49,437 bases of DNA, taken from the NCBI RefSeq assembly GCF_014648515.1, contig NZ_BMRG01000012.1:155707-205143 (forward strand), read 5' to 3'. The notes beneath the pieces were generated by a model that was not told the DNA's origin, did no database searches, and worked only from the letters and a program-made list of their open reading frames with translations. The position numbers and the translations under genes were made by a program. Below, piece by piece: positions 23,194-30,843 of this stretch. Position 1 is the first letter of the stretch; every line of letters begins with the position of its first letter. This stretch comes from Saccharothrix coeruleofusca (GTDB lineage Bacteria > Actinomycetota > Actinomycetes > Mycobacteriales > Pseudonocardiaceae).

Positions 23194-24827
23194 ACGAGCG
23201 GCTCTGACCCGTAGTCGGTGGTAACGCTGGGTGTCTGTCAGGGTAGGAGGATGCGGTGGCGGATAAGGTCGAATCCTGCGCGTCCGTGCATCTGTCTCAT
23301 GATCCTTTTCGTACGGGTGTTGACGCCTTCGGTGCGGCCGTTGTGGTAGGGCAGCGTGACGGCGGCGTCCACTGCGGACCGGTCGGTCTCGAGGCCGTTG
23401 GTGAGACTGCGCAGGTGCGGTAGGTCGACGCCTCGGGCTGTCGCGATCCACTCGGTGAGTTTCGCGTCGTTGCCCGCGGCAGGTGTCAGCAGGGCGGCGA
23501 AGCCGCGCACCAGTTCGGCGAGTGTGGTCATCTCCGGGCAGGCCGCAGTGATCTTCTCCAGCAGAGCCGTGTCCTTCGGACGCAGTTTTTCGGGTCTGGT
23601 CAGCAGGATGCGACTGGCGTGACGTGAGGTCGTGACGGGGGTCGCTTTCGGCGCGGCCCTGGTTGAGGTAGCGGACCAGCAGGTTGGCGCTGCCGGTGTA
23701 GCCCAATTTCCGGATCTGCGCCAGCAGGTGGGTAACCGGAATCGCGGGATCGGCGGCGCGGCGGGCGCGCAGGTGGTCGCGGTAGGGGTCGACCAGCGTC
23801 GGGCGGTAGGTGGGGGCGATGCGCAAAGCGTGGGGTTCGGGCATGCGGGCATAGCGTTTGACGGTGTTTAGGGCCATGCCGAGGCGCCGTGAACAGTCGA
23901 GCAGGCCGACGCCTCGGCCGAGTAGCTCGTGGACCTTGTTCCGGCGTTCGTGGACGGTCTGCTCGTGAACTCCGCCGGGGTGGGTTGACTGTGGCCCAAC
24001 ATCCGGCGTGCGCGCGGATTTCGAGCAGGACCTTGTCGCAGAGGTTGCGCCAGAGATGCCATCGATCGCTGACCTGCACCGCGTCGGGCAGAGCACGGCG
24101 AATCGCCTCGGCGTAGGTGGCCGAGCCGTCCCGGCATACCACTTCGACACCGGGATGCCCGCGCAGCCACGATTCCAGGGTGGCGGCGTCGCGGCCGGGC
24201 AGGACCGCGACGCGTCGGCCGGTCTCGGCGTCGATGACGATCGTGGCGTAGCGGTGGCGGCGGCGCAGGGCGAAATCGTCCACGCCGATCACCCGTGGAA
24301 CCGTCAACTCGGGCAGTGGCAGGCGTCGCAGACGGCGCAACGCGGTGCTGCGGGACACCGGCACGGCGAGTACTCCGGCCAGCCGTGCGACCGCCCGGCC
24401 ACATAACTCCTGCGCCACCTGGGATATCTGCCGAACAAGCCGCACCGTACGGCGCTGGTGGCGTTCCACCAGTCCGGGAACCTGCTCCCGGAAGGTCTGT
24501 CGCGGGCAACTCCGAGCAGGACAGACCAGTCGTCGGGTGCGCAGGTGCACGACGACCTGACGGCCGTCAACCGGCACGTCCTTGAGCGTCCGATGGTGGT
24601 AGCCGTGCACCTGCGCCGTCGCGGTCCCGCACCCCGGACACGACACGGCCGCGTCCCGGGTGCGGGCCGTGACCACCACCATGCCGCCACCGTCCGCCAC
24701 GTCCTGGACGACCAGCGCCGACAGTCCGGAAAACACCGTCCTTACAAGGGAATCGACATCCATCACAAGATCGTGATCATGGCTGGCTACTTGGCGTCAC
24801 CACCGACTACGGGTCAGAGCCGCTCGT
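23194..24827 (-). mobile_element. ISL3-family insertion sequence (decayed)
   Basis: Ends are marked by 34-bp inverted repeats: 23194-23227 and 24794-24827, identical at 33 of 34 positions (core GGCTCTGACCCGTAGTCGGTGG). One transposase gene runs on the minus strand. No 8-bp target duplication is evident (left flank tctgtcaa, right flank gttttaca), so the flanks were rearranged. The right end interrupts an IS3-family transposase. Confidence 0.85.
23238..24766 (-). pseudogene. ISL3 transposase, two frameshifts
   Basis: The pieces of a single ISL3 transposase lie in three frames. Frame 1 (from 24766): zinc-ribbon CPGCG and CPARSCPRQTF, then VIGVDDFALRRRHRYATIVID and VVCRDGSATYAEA, which carry the catalytic Asp residues. 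Near 23985 the coding shifts to frame 2 (VHELLGRGVGLLDCSRRLGMALNTVKRYAR). Near 23637 it shifts to frame 3, which ends with the conserved LPYHNGRTEGVNTRTKRIMRQMHGRAGF, including the catalytic Glu. Translation cannot yield a full protein, so it should be inactive unless frameshifting occurs. Confidence 0.85.
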
Positions 24828-25107
24828 GTTTTACAGTCCCTCGATCGGCGACTGCTATGACAACGCCATGATCGAATCGTTCCGGGGACGCGTCCAGACC
24901 GAGCTGCTCGACCGCCGACGATGGCGCACCCGCCTCGAGTTGGCCAACGCCCTGTTCGAGTACCTCGAGATGTTCCACAACCGCCGCCGACGCCACACCG
25001 CACTCGGAATGCTCACACCGATCGAGTACGAACTCCGACACGCCAAGATCGCTCCAGTAGCCTGAACTCCAGTGACCCGACTCCGCCAAACGGGGTGAGG
25101 ATCACCT
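24828..25107 (+). pseudogene. IS3-family transposase C-terminal fragment (orfB)
   Basis: About 79 codons in frame (24826-25065) encode the end of an IS3 integrase: IGDCYDNAMIESFRGRVQTE, containing the last catalytic Glu, then FHNRRRRHTALGMLTPIEYE. The first two-thirds are missing, cut exactly at the ISL3 right terminal repeat. The stretch to about 25107 probably holds the IS3 right end; its reverse complement resembles the sequence before the orfA fragment at 29394. Confidence 0.85.
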
Positions 25108-25183
25108 GTCCACCCGGGTCGTCAGGATCCAAGTGTGTCTGGTGTCCAACACTCAGGGGCAAGTCCTCGGAGGCGATGCTCTG

Positions 25184-27430
25184 TCATCGTGGCAGAACCG
25201 CCGCCAGCCGCTCATGGCGGAACCGGTAGACAGCTCCCTCCCGGCGCAGCAGGCCGCGGTAGTCGGCGTCCTGAAGGAACGCCATCATGCGCAACGGTGC
25301 CCTGCGTGTGACGGCGAGCCACAGACTGGCGATCATGAAGCGGCCCCATGCGGTGACGTGAACCTTGCTCAGGCCCTGATCAAGCCCACCGATGAAACAG
25401 CGCGTCACCGCCGCTGCCGCGCCTGCGGCGCCACCTGCGATGATGCCTCTGCTCAATCCGAACGCGAGACCGAATGCCAGGCCACCAACTAGTCCTTGCA
25501 TCAAGGCGACCGCGCGGTCGTTCCGGAACACGACGACCGGGCTGATCGACATCGTGTCGTCGGTGGGCGCGCTGACCCAGAAGTCGAGGGTGCGGGCGAT
25601 TCCGATCGCGAGCATGACCGCGACGCCCGCGCTCGACGCGCTGGCGATCGCGGCCTGTTTGAGGCCGACACCTGACATCGCGAGCGCCACCACCAGTGCC
25701 ACACAGGCTCCACTGAGTGCACCGGTGCCAAAACCTTCTGTCACATGCCGCCAGAGCGGTTCTCCCGGAGAGTCAGTCAGGTGACGACGCGCACGCCACG
25801 GGCGCAGGCGTACGACCGAAGGGTGCGGCTGTTGTGATGCCGCCAGCAGGCACAGCGCCGTTCCGCCGAGCAGGCCCGCGACCGCCCCGCCCACGCACCC
25901 CCACCAGAGTCCAATCGCCGTGCCGTGCAACAACCCGGACGGCAGGCCCACCGCAACCGCGACGACCAGCGCGAACACAAGCCCGCCCAGCGTCCCGATC
26001 GCGGGTCTCGGCACAGCCAATTCGACCCGCCACCAGGCCAGTTCGGAAGACCGGACGTGACGCATGTGGTCGTCGAGGAAGGCAAGCCACCGCTGGGCAT
26101 TCGCAAGGGTGGGTACGCGGTCGAGAGGTTTCCGATCGGCTGTGGGCTCTGGTCCCGAGTCCTTGGCCCAGAATGGGTGATAGCGCGTCGGCACGAGCCG
26201 CGAGAGCAAGTGGTCCTCGATCTTGCGTTGGTCGGTGAAGCCCAGCAGGTCGGTGGGATGGGCAGTGCCTTCCCCGTAGTCGGCCAGGGCAAGCCACGCC
26301 ATCAATGGAGTGGTCAACGTCGCGGCCAGCGGCCCGTCCGGCTCCTCAGTGAGCCGGGCGAGGACCGGTTCCCACCCCTCGAGGCGATGGGGGTCGACAA
26401 CCAGTCGTAGGTATTCGGCGACGACATTGACAGGAGGACGTTCGGCCTCGGCGACGGCGGTCGCCTCAAGCACCCGGCCTCGGGGATGCCGCACTGCCGC
26501 GCGGAACTCCTTTCCACGTGATGACAGCACGAGCGCGCCGACACCTGGGAGTGCATTGTTAATCCGTGTCAGCGCCACCGGACGCAGGTGTTGCGGTATC
26601 TCGTCGAAACCGTCCAGCACCGGAATCACCAGTCCGGAGCCGACGATTTCGGAGGCTCGCTCGCTGCTGCGTACGGACGGGTACCTCGCGACCAGTTGCT
26701 CGACGAGCCACTCGACCAGTCCCACCGCCGACGGATTCCATTCGCTGATCGTCAGCATGACCGGCACCGGCCCTCCTGGTTCGCGGCGCCTGATCCGACC
26801 GAGTACCAAGTGCGCCAGTGCCACGGTCTTGCCCATGCCGGACTCTCCCAGAAGCACGAGCCGATGGTGCGGCAGCCAGTCCAGGACCTCCGCCGTTGCG
26901 TCCAAGTCGCCCTCGAACGCGATATCGCCGTCGGCCAGCACCACGTCGCGGTGATCTGCGACATCCCAGCTGAAAGTCCAGCGCATCGGTATCGCTTTGA
27001 TCAGGCGCTCGTTCCTCCATTGTCGCTCCACATCTACGGCCAGCGCGTCCAGGAATGCGGAGAGGTCACTCGCGGGAGGCGCTGCCAGCCAGGGGAACAC
27101 CGGATAGCCATTCGATTTCAGGGCGACCCGGCCACGCCGCTCGGGTAACAGGCGGACGATTTCCTCCCACTGTGACCGCAGCTCTTCAAATTCCTCCTTG
27201 AGTTCTCCGTCCGGCTCCCTCCCGTAGTAGACGATCAGCAGGTTTTCGACAGAATCTCTAATTCGCGGGAAAGCTTTGCCCTTCTCGATGTTGTGCAGCG
27301 ACGCTTTAGGGTGACCCCACTTGCGGACCACGTCGTCCATCGACATTTTACGTTTTTCGCGCAGTCTCCGCAGTCTTCGGCCGAAATCTGCCCATGCCTC
27401 CTGGAAGGGGTCCGGCGGTGACTCGGACAT
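25184..27430 (-). CDS. HTH-NACHT-transmembrane STAND NTPase
   Basis: A 748-aa multidomain protein. Residues 16-70 form an XRE-type helix-turn-helix (LRRLREKRKMSMDDVVRKWG). Residues about 185-400 form a NACHT NTPase with Walker A GESGMGKT at 195-202 and Walker B VIPVLDGFDE at 268-277. From about residue 478 to 685 there are roughly six glycine-rich membrane segments, and the C-terminus (FLQDADYRGLLRREGAVYRFRHERLAA) recurs in this actinobacterial family. STAND NTPases act as switches in signalling or anti-phage defence. Both the helix-turn-helix and membrane parts are present, so it may be a membrane-tethered regulator. It lies alone on the island. The ATG at 27430 follows gaggg. Confidence 0.88.
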   Translation of the reverse strand: MSESPPDPFQEAWADFGRRLRRLREKRKMSMDDVVRKWGHPKASLHNIEKGKAFPRIRDSVENLLIVYYGREPDGELKEEFEELRSQWEEIVRLLPERRGRVALKSNGYPVFPWLAAPPASDLSAFLDALAVDVERQWRNERLIKAIPMRWTFSWDVADHRDVVLADGDIAFEGDLDATAEVLDWLPHHRLVLLGESGMGKTVALAHLVLGRIRRREPGGPVPVMLTISEWNPSAVGLVEWLVEQLVARYPSVRSSERASEIVGSGLVIPVLDGFDEIPQHLRPVALTRINNALPGVGALVLSSRGKEFRAAVRHPRGRVLEATAVAEAERPPVNVVAEYLRLVVDPHRLEGWEPVLARLTEEPDGPLAATLTTPLMAWLALADYGEGTAHPTDLLGFTDQRKIEDHLLSRLVPTRYHPFWAKDSGPEPTADRKPLDRVPTLANAQRWLAFLDDHMRHVRSSELAWWRVELAVPRPAIGTLGGLVFALVVAVAVGLPSGLLHGTAIGLWWGCVGGAVAGLLGGTALCLLAASQQPHPSVVRLRPWRARRHLTDSPGEPLWRHVTEGFGTGALSGACVALVVALAMSGVGLKQAAIASASSAGVAVMLAIGIARTLDFWVSAPTDDTMSISPVVVFRNDRAVALMQGLVGGLAFGLAFGLSRGIIAGGAAGAAAAVTRCFIGGLDQGLSKVHVTAWGRFMIASLWLAVTRRAPLRMMAFLQDADYRGLLRREGAVYRFRHERLAAVLPR

Positions 27431-27550
27431 GAGACTCCCTCGGAAACGTGTTCATGTCGTTCATGAGTGTTCACGAACGGTAGCCGATGAACGCGTCCCC
27501 GGCTATCAACGGTTATGCCCGTGCTGATCCGAAGAGGAAGGAGTTGAGGC

Positions 27551-28408
27551 GTGATGACACGCGGAGTCAATCACCTCGTCGCGTTCACGGCCGTCGCGAC
27601 GTCAACCATGCTGTGGATGGGATCCCTCGCAGCATCGGCGGGCGAGTACGGTCCGGACACCTGTCGTCAAGGGTGGGTCTGGCGAGAGGCCGTACCCGGC
27701 GACCACGTCTGCGTCACCCCACAAACCCGGCAGCAGAGCTGGGACGACAACGCCCAGGCGGCCGCACGGCGAGAACCCGGCGGTGGCCCGTTCGGTCCGG
27801 ACACCTGTCGTCAGGGGTGGGTTTGGCGAGAGGCCGTGCCCGGCGACCACGTCTGCGTCACCCCGCAGACCCGGTGGCAGGCGCTCGATGACAACGGGCG
27901 GGCTGCGGCTCGGGTGGCACCGAACATCCCGCCGCCCTGCCAGTCATCGGGCGCATTGCCGTCCGACACCCACACCTCGAAGCAGGCCGTGCGCTGTTCC
28001 GCCAACGGCTACTGGCGGGTCACGATCACCGCGTTCGTCCACGACTACTGGATCTTCGGCTCCGACGCGGGCTCGTCGATCAAAGTTGAGCACTTCGAGG
28101 ACGACCGCTGGGTGGAGCGGCCCGCGCGAGTGATCACCGCGCACAACGACTACAGCCCTCGCCGGGCGGGGGAAGCTGGCAACACTGACTGCCCCACGTT
28201 CGGTTCCATGACCGGCCGCTGCTGGACACCTCCGCCACCCCGCGACTGTCGCGTGGAGAATGCCAGCAGCATCGATTGCCGTGACTACGCCAACGGCACG
28301 CCAATTTCCGGCGTGAACTTGAACGCCCGCTCGGTCCGCAGCAGCGGCATGGTGACATTCGGCAACGGCGAGCTCGCATCGCTGCCGACCGTCATCGACT
28401 CGTTCTGA
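27551..28408 (+). CDS. Secreted protein with tandem GPDTCRQGWVWREA repeats
   Basis: A 285-aa protein with a Sec signal peptide, cleaved after ASA at about residue 30. Two 40-residue repeats (34-73 and 82-121) begin GPDTCRQGWVWREAVPGDHV and contain paired Cys (DTC, HVC). The period is 48 codons. The rest (about 130-285) has six further Cys and may be a beta-rich domain; no enzyme motif is seen. The repeat unit is known from secreted actinomycete proteins of unknown function. The start is GTG at 27551 with aaggag 8 bp upstream; ATG at 27554 is an alternative. It is divergent from the STAND gene. Confidence 0.85.
   Translation: MMTRGVNHLVAFTAVATSTMLWMGSLAASAGEYGPDTCRQGWVWREAVPGDHVCVTPQTRQQSWDDNAQAAARREPGGGPFGPDTCRQGWVWREAVPGDHVCVTPQTRWQALDDNGRAAARVAPNIPPPCQSSGALPSDTHTSKQAVRCSANGYWRVTITAFVHDYWIFGSDAGSSIKVEHFEDDRWVERPARVITAHNDYSPRRAGEAGNTDCPTFGSMTGRCWTPPPPRDCRVENASSIDCRDYANGTPISGVNLNARSVRSSGMVTFGNGELASLPTVIDSF
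27650..27874 (+). repeat. Internal tandem duplication in secreted protein gene
   Basis: Two copies, from 27650 and from 27794 (period 144 bp), differ at about 5 of their first 81 bases, mostly at third codon positions, so the duplication is recent or is being homogenised. Confidence 0.85.
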
Positions 28409-28431
28409 CGAATTCTGAAAGGAGGAATGAA

Positions 28432-28503
28432 ATGGACTGGTTTGGCGTGTTCGTGCTCGCCGCCTTCTTTTTCGCTGCGATTGTCGGCGCCGCGATTTCC
28501 TGA
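28432..28503 (+). CDS. 23-aa membrane micro-peptide
   Basis: The 23-residue ORF reads MDWFGVFVLAAFFFAAIV then GAAIS, one hydrophobic span. It has a near-perfect Shine-Dalgarno (aaaggagg, 28418-28425) six bases before the ATG, among the best in this window, which is the main evidence for translation. It starts 23 bp after the secreted repeat protein and is followed by a second micro-ORF. There is no known homologue I can name. Confidence 0.6.
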   Translation: MDWFGVFVLAAFFFAAIVGAAIS

Positions 28504-28542
28504 CCCGTGCCGCGCGGGAATGTATTGAGGGGAGGTATTGCC

Positions 28543-28593
28543 ATGTTCCTGGTTGCGCTCGCGATCGGTCTGGCCGTGCTCTTGTGGACGTGA
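28543..28593 (+). CDS. 16-aa membrane micro-peptide
   Basis: The 16-residue ORF MFLVALAIGLAVLLWT lies 39 bp after the first micro-ORF and has a strong Shine-Dalgarno (ggggagg) 6-7 bases before the ATG. It is just long enough to cross a membrane. A 19-bp perfect hairpin terminator directly follows, so both micro-ORFs lie at the end of the secreted-protein transcript. Confidence 0.5.
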   Translation: MFLVALAIGLAVLLWT

Positions 28594-28601
28594 TCTGACC
28601 T

Positions 28602-28645
28602 GCCGGTGCTTCCGGCGGCCCGAACAGGCCGCCGGAAGCACCGGC
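28602..28645 (+). terminator. Perfect 19-bp hairpin terminator
   Basis: GCCGGTGCTTCCGGCGGCC (28602-28620), a 6-nt loop and its exact complement (28627-28645) follow the second micro-ORF and mark the end of the 27551-28593 transcript. Confidence 0.85.
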
Positions 28646-28670
28646 CACTAATCATGGGGAAGGCTTGAAG

Positions 28671-29270
28671 ATGGCAGAAACCTGGCGGTGGTGGATTGTC
28701 GCGATATGCTGGGCAGTGGTGACACTGACCTGGATCATCGGTGCCGTGCATACCACTCGGCACGCATCACGGCCACGAGTGCGGCCACGATCCGGTCTGG
28801 TGCCCCTGCTCCTGGTTGTGATCCCGCTTGCGTGGGGTGTCAACGAACTGTCCCCCTCCATCCAGTGGCCACCACTCACTGGCCACCAGTGGCTTGCCAC
28901 CACAGCGGCGGCCACCCTACCGGTCTGCACAACGTTCACCGTCTGGGCGCGGATCGCGCTGGGCGCCATGTGGACCCCCTTGCCGTCGGTGCGCAGCGAC
29001 CACGTACTGCGGACCGACGGGCCGTACGCCATCACCCGACACCCGATCTACACAGGGGTGCTCGGCATGCTCCTGTGCACCGCGCTGATCATCCAGCACG
29101 GCTGGGCGCTCGCCGCGTTCGGGTTGGCGGCGGTGACGCTGAGAGCCAAGATCCACAGGGAGGAACGGCTCTTGTGCGAGGTGTTCGGCCAGGCATACGA
29201 ATCCTACCGGGCCCGCGTACCGCGACTGCTGCCGCTGGGCGGGTTAATGGGGCTTCGACCGGTTCCTTGA
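28671..29270 (+). CDS. Isoprenylcysteine carboxylmethyltransferase-like membrane protein
   Basis: A 199-aa membrane protein with about four or five hydrophobic segments and the ICMT/PEMT family signature: LRTDGPYAITRHPIYTGVLGM, with the RHPxYxG motif that binds S-adenosylmethionine, and EERLLCEVFGQAYESYRARVPRLLP at the end. It should methylate a lipid or small hydrophobic acceptor, not necessarily a prenyl-cysteine. The ATG at 28671 follows ggggaagg. It is separated from the upstream genes by a terminator, so it is transcribed on its own within the island. Confidence 0.85.
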   Translation: MAETWRWWIVAICWAVVTLTWIIGAVHTTRHASRPRVRPRSGLVPLLLVVIPLAWGVNELSPSIQWPPLTGHQWLATTAAATLPVCTTFTVWARIALGAMWTPLPSVRSDHVLRTDGPYAITRHPIYTGVLGMLLCTALIIQHGWALAAFGLAAVTLRAKIHREERLLCEVFGQAYESYRARVPRLLPLGGLMGLRPVP

Positions 29271-29393
29271 ACCAGACGTGTGTGCCGCAGACTCCGGACG
29301 AGCCAGCGCGCTCAACCCGACACCGGCACGTTTCCGATGTTCTGTTCCGTACCGGGTTTGATGGAGACCATCAAGCCTGGATGATGAGGATCG
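29271..29393. other. Probable IS3 left end
   Basis: The stretch before the orfA fragment contains ccgggtttgatggagacc (about 29352-29371), which resembles the known ends of actinobacterial IS3 elements and, loosely, the reverse complement of 25066-25107. No gene was found. Confidence 0.45.
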
Positions 29394-29465
29394 ATGGCCC
29401 CACCGAAGAACTACCCGGACGAGCTGCGTGAGCGGGCACTCCGGATGGCCACGGACTACCGCATA
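29394..29465 (+). pseudogene. IS3-family orfA N-terminal fragment
   Basis: Only about 23 codons remain: MAPPKNYPDELRERALRMA, the typical first helix of an IS3 orfA helix-turn-helix. The frame then runs into unrelated sequence. Together with the orfB end at 24828-25107 in the same orientation, it shows that the island 25108-29340 is bracketed by the 3' end of one IS3 copy and the 5' end of another. Confidence 0.75.
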
Positions 29466-29514
29466 CACACTCCGCTGTCAACGAACCACCGATACTACCT
29501 GACCACCGTTCCCC

Positions 29515-29562
29515 GGCCTGTGACTACTACCCGACCCCGTGGCCGGGTAGTAGTCACAGGCC
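29515..29562 (-). terminator. Perfect 19-bp palindrome at end of glycan operon
   Basis: GGCCTGTGACTACTACCCG (29515-29533), a 10-nt loop and its exact complement (29544-29562). The right arm contains the stop codon of the UDP-glucose dehydrogenase gene and also the first half-site of repeat copy 3. It probably ends minus-strand transcription. Confidence 0.7.
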
Positions 29563-29589
29563 CGCTGTGGTGGGGCGGGTGGTACTTGC
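29544..29589 (+). repeat. Bipartite repeat, copy 3
   Basis: CGGGTAGTAGTCAC (29544-29557), 18 bp, CGGGTGGTACTTGC (29576-29589). The last 36 bases overlap the 3' end of the UDP-glucose dehydrogenase gene. The first half-site also occurs inverted at 29520-29533. Confidence 0.7.
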
Positions 29590-30843
29590 AGGCGTGCCCA
29601 GGGAGAGCAGGGTGAAGCCGGCTTCGGTGACCTTGTCGCGCGGCAGCAGGTTGCGGGTGTCGACGATGACCGGCCGCGCCATCCGCGAGGCCAGGTCGGG
29701 CCAGTCCAGTTCGGCGAACTCGGGCCACTCGGTCAGCACCAGCAGCGCGGAAGCGCCCGTCGCGGCCTCCTCGACCGAGGAGACCACCGGCACCGGACCG
29801 TGGTCCACGCACGGGTCGTAACCGGCCAGCCGCGCGCCCTGCTCGGCCAGCAGCTCGGCCACCGCCAGGGCGGGGGAGTCGCGCAGGTCGTTGGTGCCCG
29901 CCTTGAACGCCAGCCCCAGCAGGCCGATCCGCCTGCCCTCGACCGGTCCGAGCAGCTCCCGCACCTTCTCCACGACCCGCTGCGGCTGGTGCTCGTTGGT
30001 GTCGATGGTGGCGCGCAGCAGGGAGAAGTCGACGTCCACCGACTCGGCGGTGGACAGCAGCGCCTTGGTGTCCTTGGGGAAGCAGGACCCGCCCCAGCCG
30101 GGACCGGGGGTCAGGAAGGAGGCGCCGATCCGGTCGTCCAGGCTCATCCCCTCGGTCACGTCGCCGATGTCGGCGCCGATCTGCTCGCACAGCTCGGCCA
30201 GCGCGTTGACGTAGGACAGCTTCATGGCCAGGAAGCAGTTGCTGGCGTACTTGACCAGCTCGGCGCTGGTCGGGGTGGTCACCATGACCGGCGCGCCGGT
30301 GCCGGAGTACAGGTCCAGCACCCGCAGCGCCGCGCTCTCCACGCTCGCGCCGACGACGACCCGCTGGGGCTGGAGGAAGTCCTGCACCGCGTGGCCCTCC
30401 CGCAGGAACTCCGGGTTGGACACCACCTGGTGGCCCTCCATCTCGGCGGCCGCACGGTCGGTGGTCCCGGCGGGCACCGTCGACTTGATGACCAGCACGG
30501 CGTCCGGGGCCATCAGCTCGCGCGCTTCCCGCAGCACGGCGCGCACGGCGCTCAGGTCCGCCGAACCGTCCTCCCCGGTGGGCGTCGGCACGCACACGAA
30601 GACGAAGTCCACATCGGACAGTGCTTCGCGGTTGCCGACGACGAAGCGCAACCGCCCTTCCCGCAAGCCCTCCGCGACCAGGCGGGCCAGTCCGGGCTCG
30701 TGCAGGTCGACTTCCGCCCGGCACAGCCGGGCCACCCGCCGCCGGTCCACGTCCGCGCACACCACGCGGTGCCCGAGGTGGGCGAAGCACGCCGCGGTGG
30801 TCAGCCCGACATAGCCCGCGCCGATGACGCCGATCCGTCGCAC
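29554..30843 (-). CDS. UDP-glucose 6-dehydrogenase
   Basis: A 429-aa UDP-glucose/GDP-mannose dehydrogenase. It oxidises UDP-glucose to UDP-glucuronate using two NAD. Rossmann motif IGVIGAGYVGLTTA at the start, catalytic Cys in PGWGGSCFPKDTKAL, and the second NAD/UDP domain IGLLGLAFKAGTNDLRDSPAL are all present. The length is normal. The start is GTG at 30843 with gggagg upstream. It is the last gene of the 35225-29554 operon and supplies the substrate of the UDP-xylose synthase that begins the operon. The C-terminal 12 codons overlap repeat copy 3. Confidence 0.93.
   Translation of the reverse strand: MRRIGVIGAGYVGLTTAACFAHLGHRVVCADVDRRRVARLCRAEVDLHEPGLARLVAEGLREGRLRFVVGNREALSDVDFVFVCVPTPTGEDGSADLSAVRAVLREARELMAPDAVLVIKSTVPAGTTDRAAAEMEGHQVVSNPEFLREGHAVQDFLQPQRVVVGASVESAALRVLDLYSGTGAPVMVTTPTSAELVKYASNCFLAMKLSYVNALAELCEQIGADIGDVTEGMSLDDRIGASFLTPGPGWGGSCFPKDTKALLSTAESVDVDFSLLRATIDTNEHQPQRVVEKVRELLGPVEGRRIGLLGLAFKAGTNDLRDSPALAVAELLAEQGARLAGYDPCVDHGPVPVVSSVEEAATGASALLVLTEWPEFAELDWPDLASRMARPVIVDTRNLLPRDKVTEAGFTLLSLGTPASTTRPTTAGL

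Noticed and set aside
23015-24150. A separate 400-aa minus-strand protein
   Set aside because: Part is frame 2 of the broken ISL3 transposase; the rest passes through the terminal repeat and non-coding flank.
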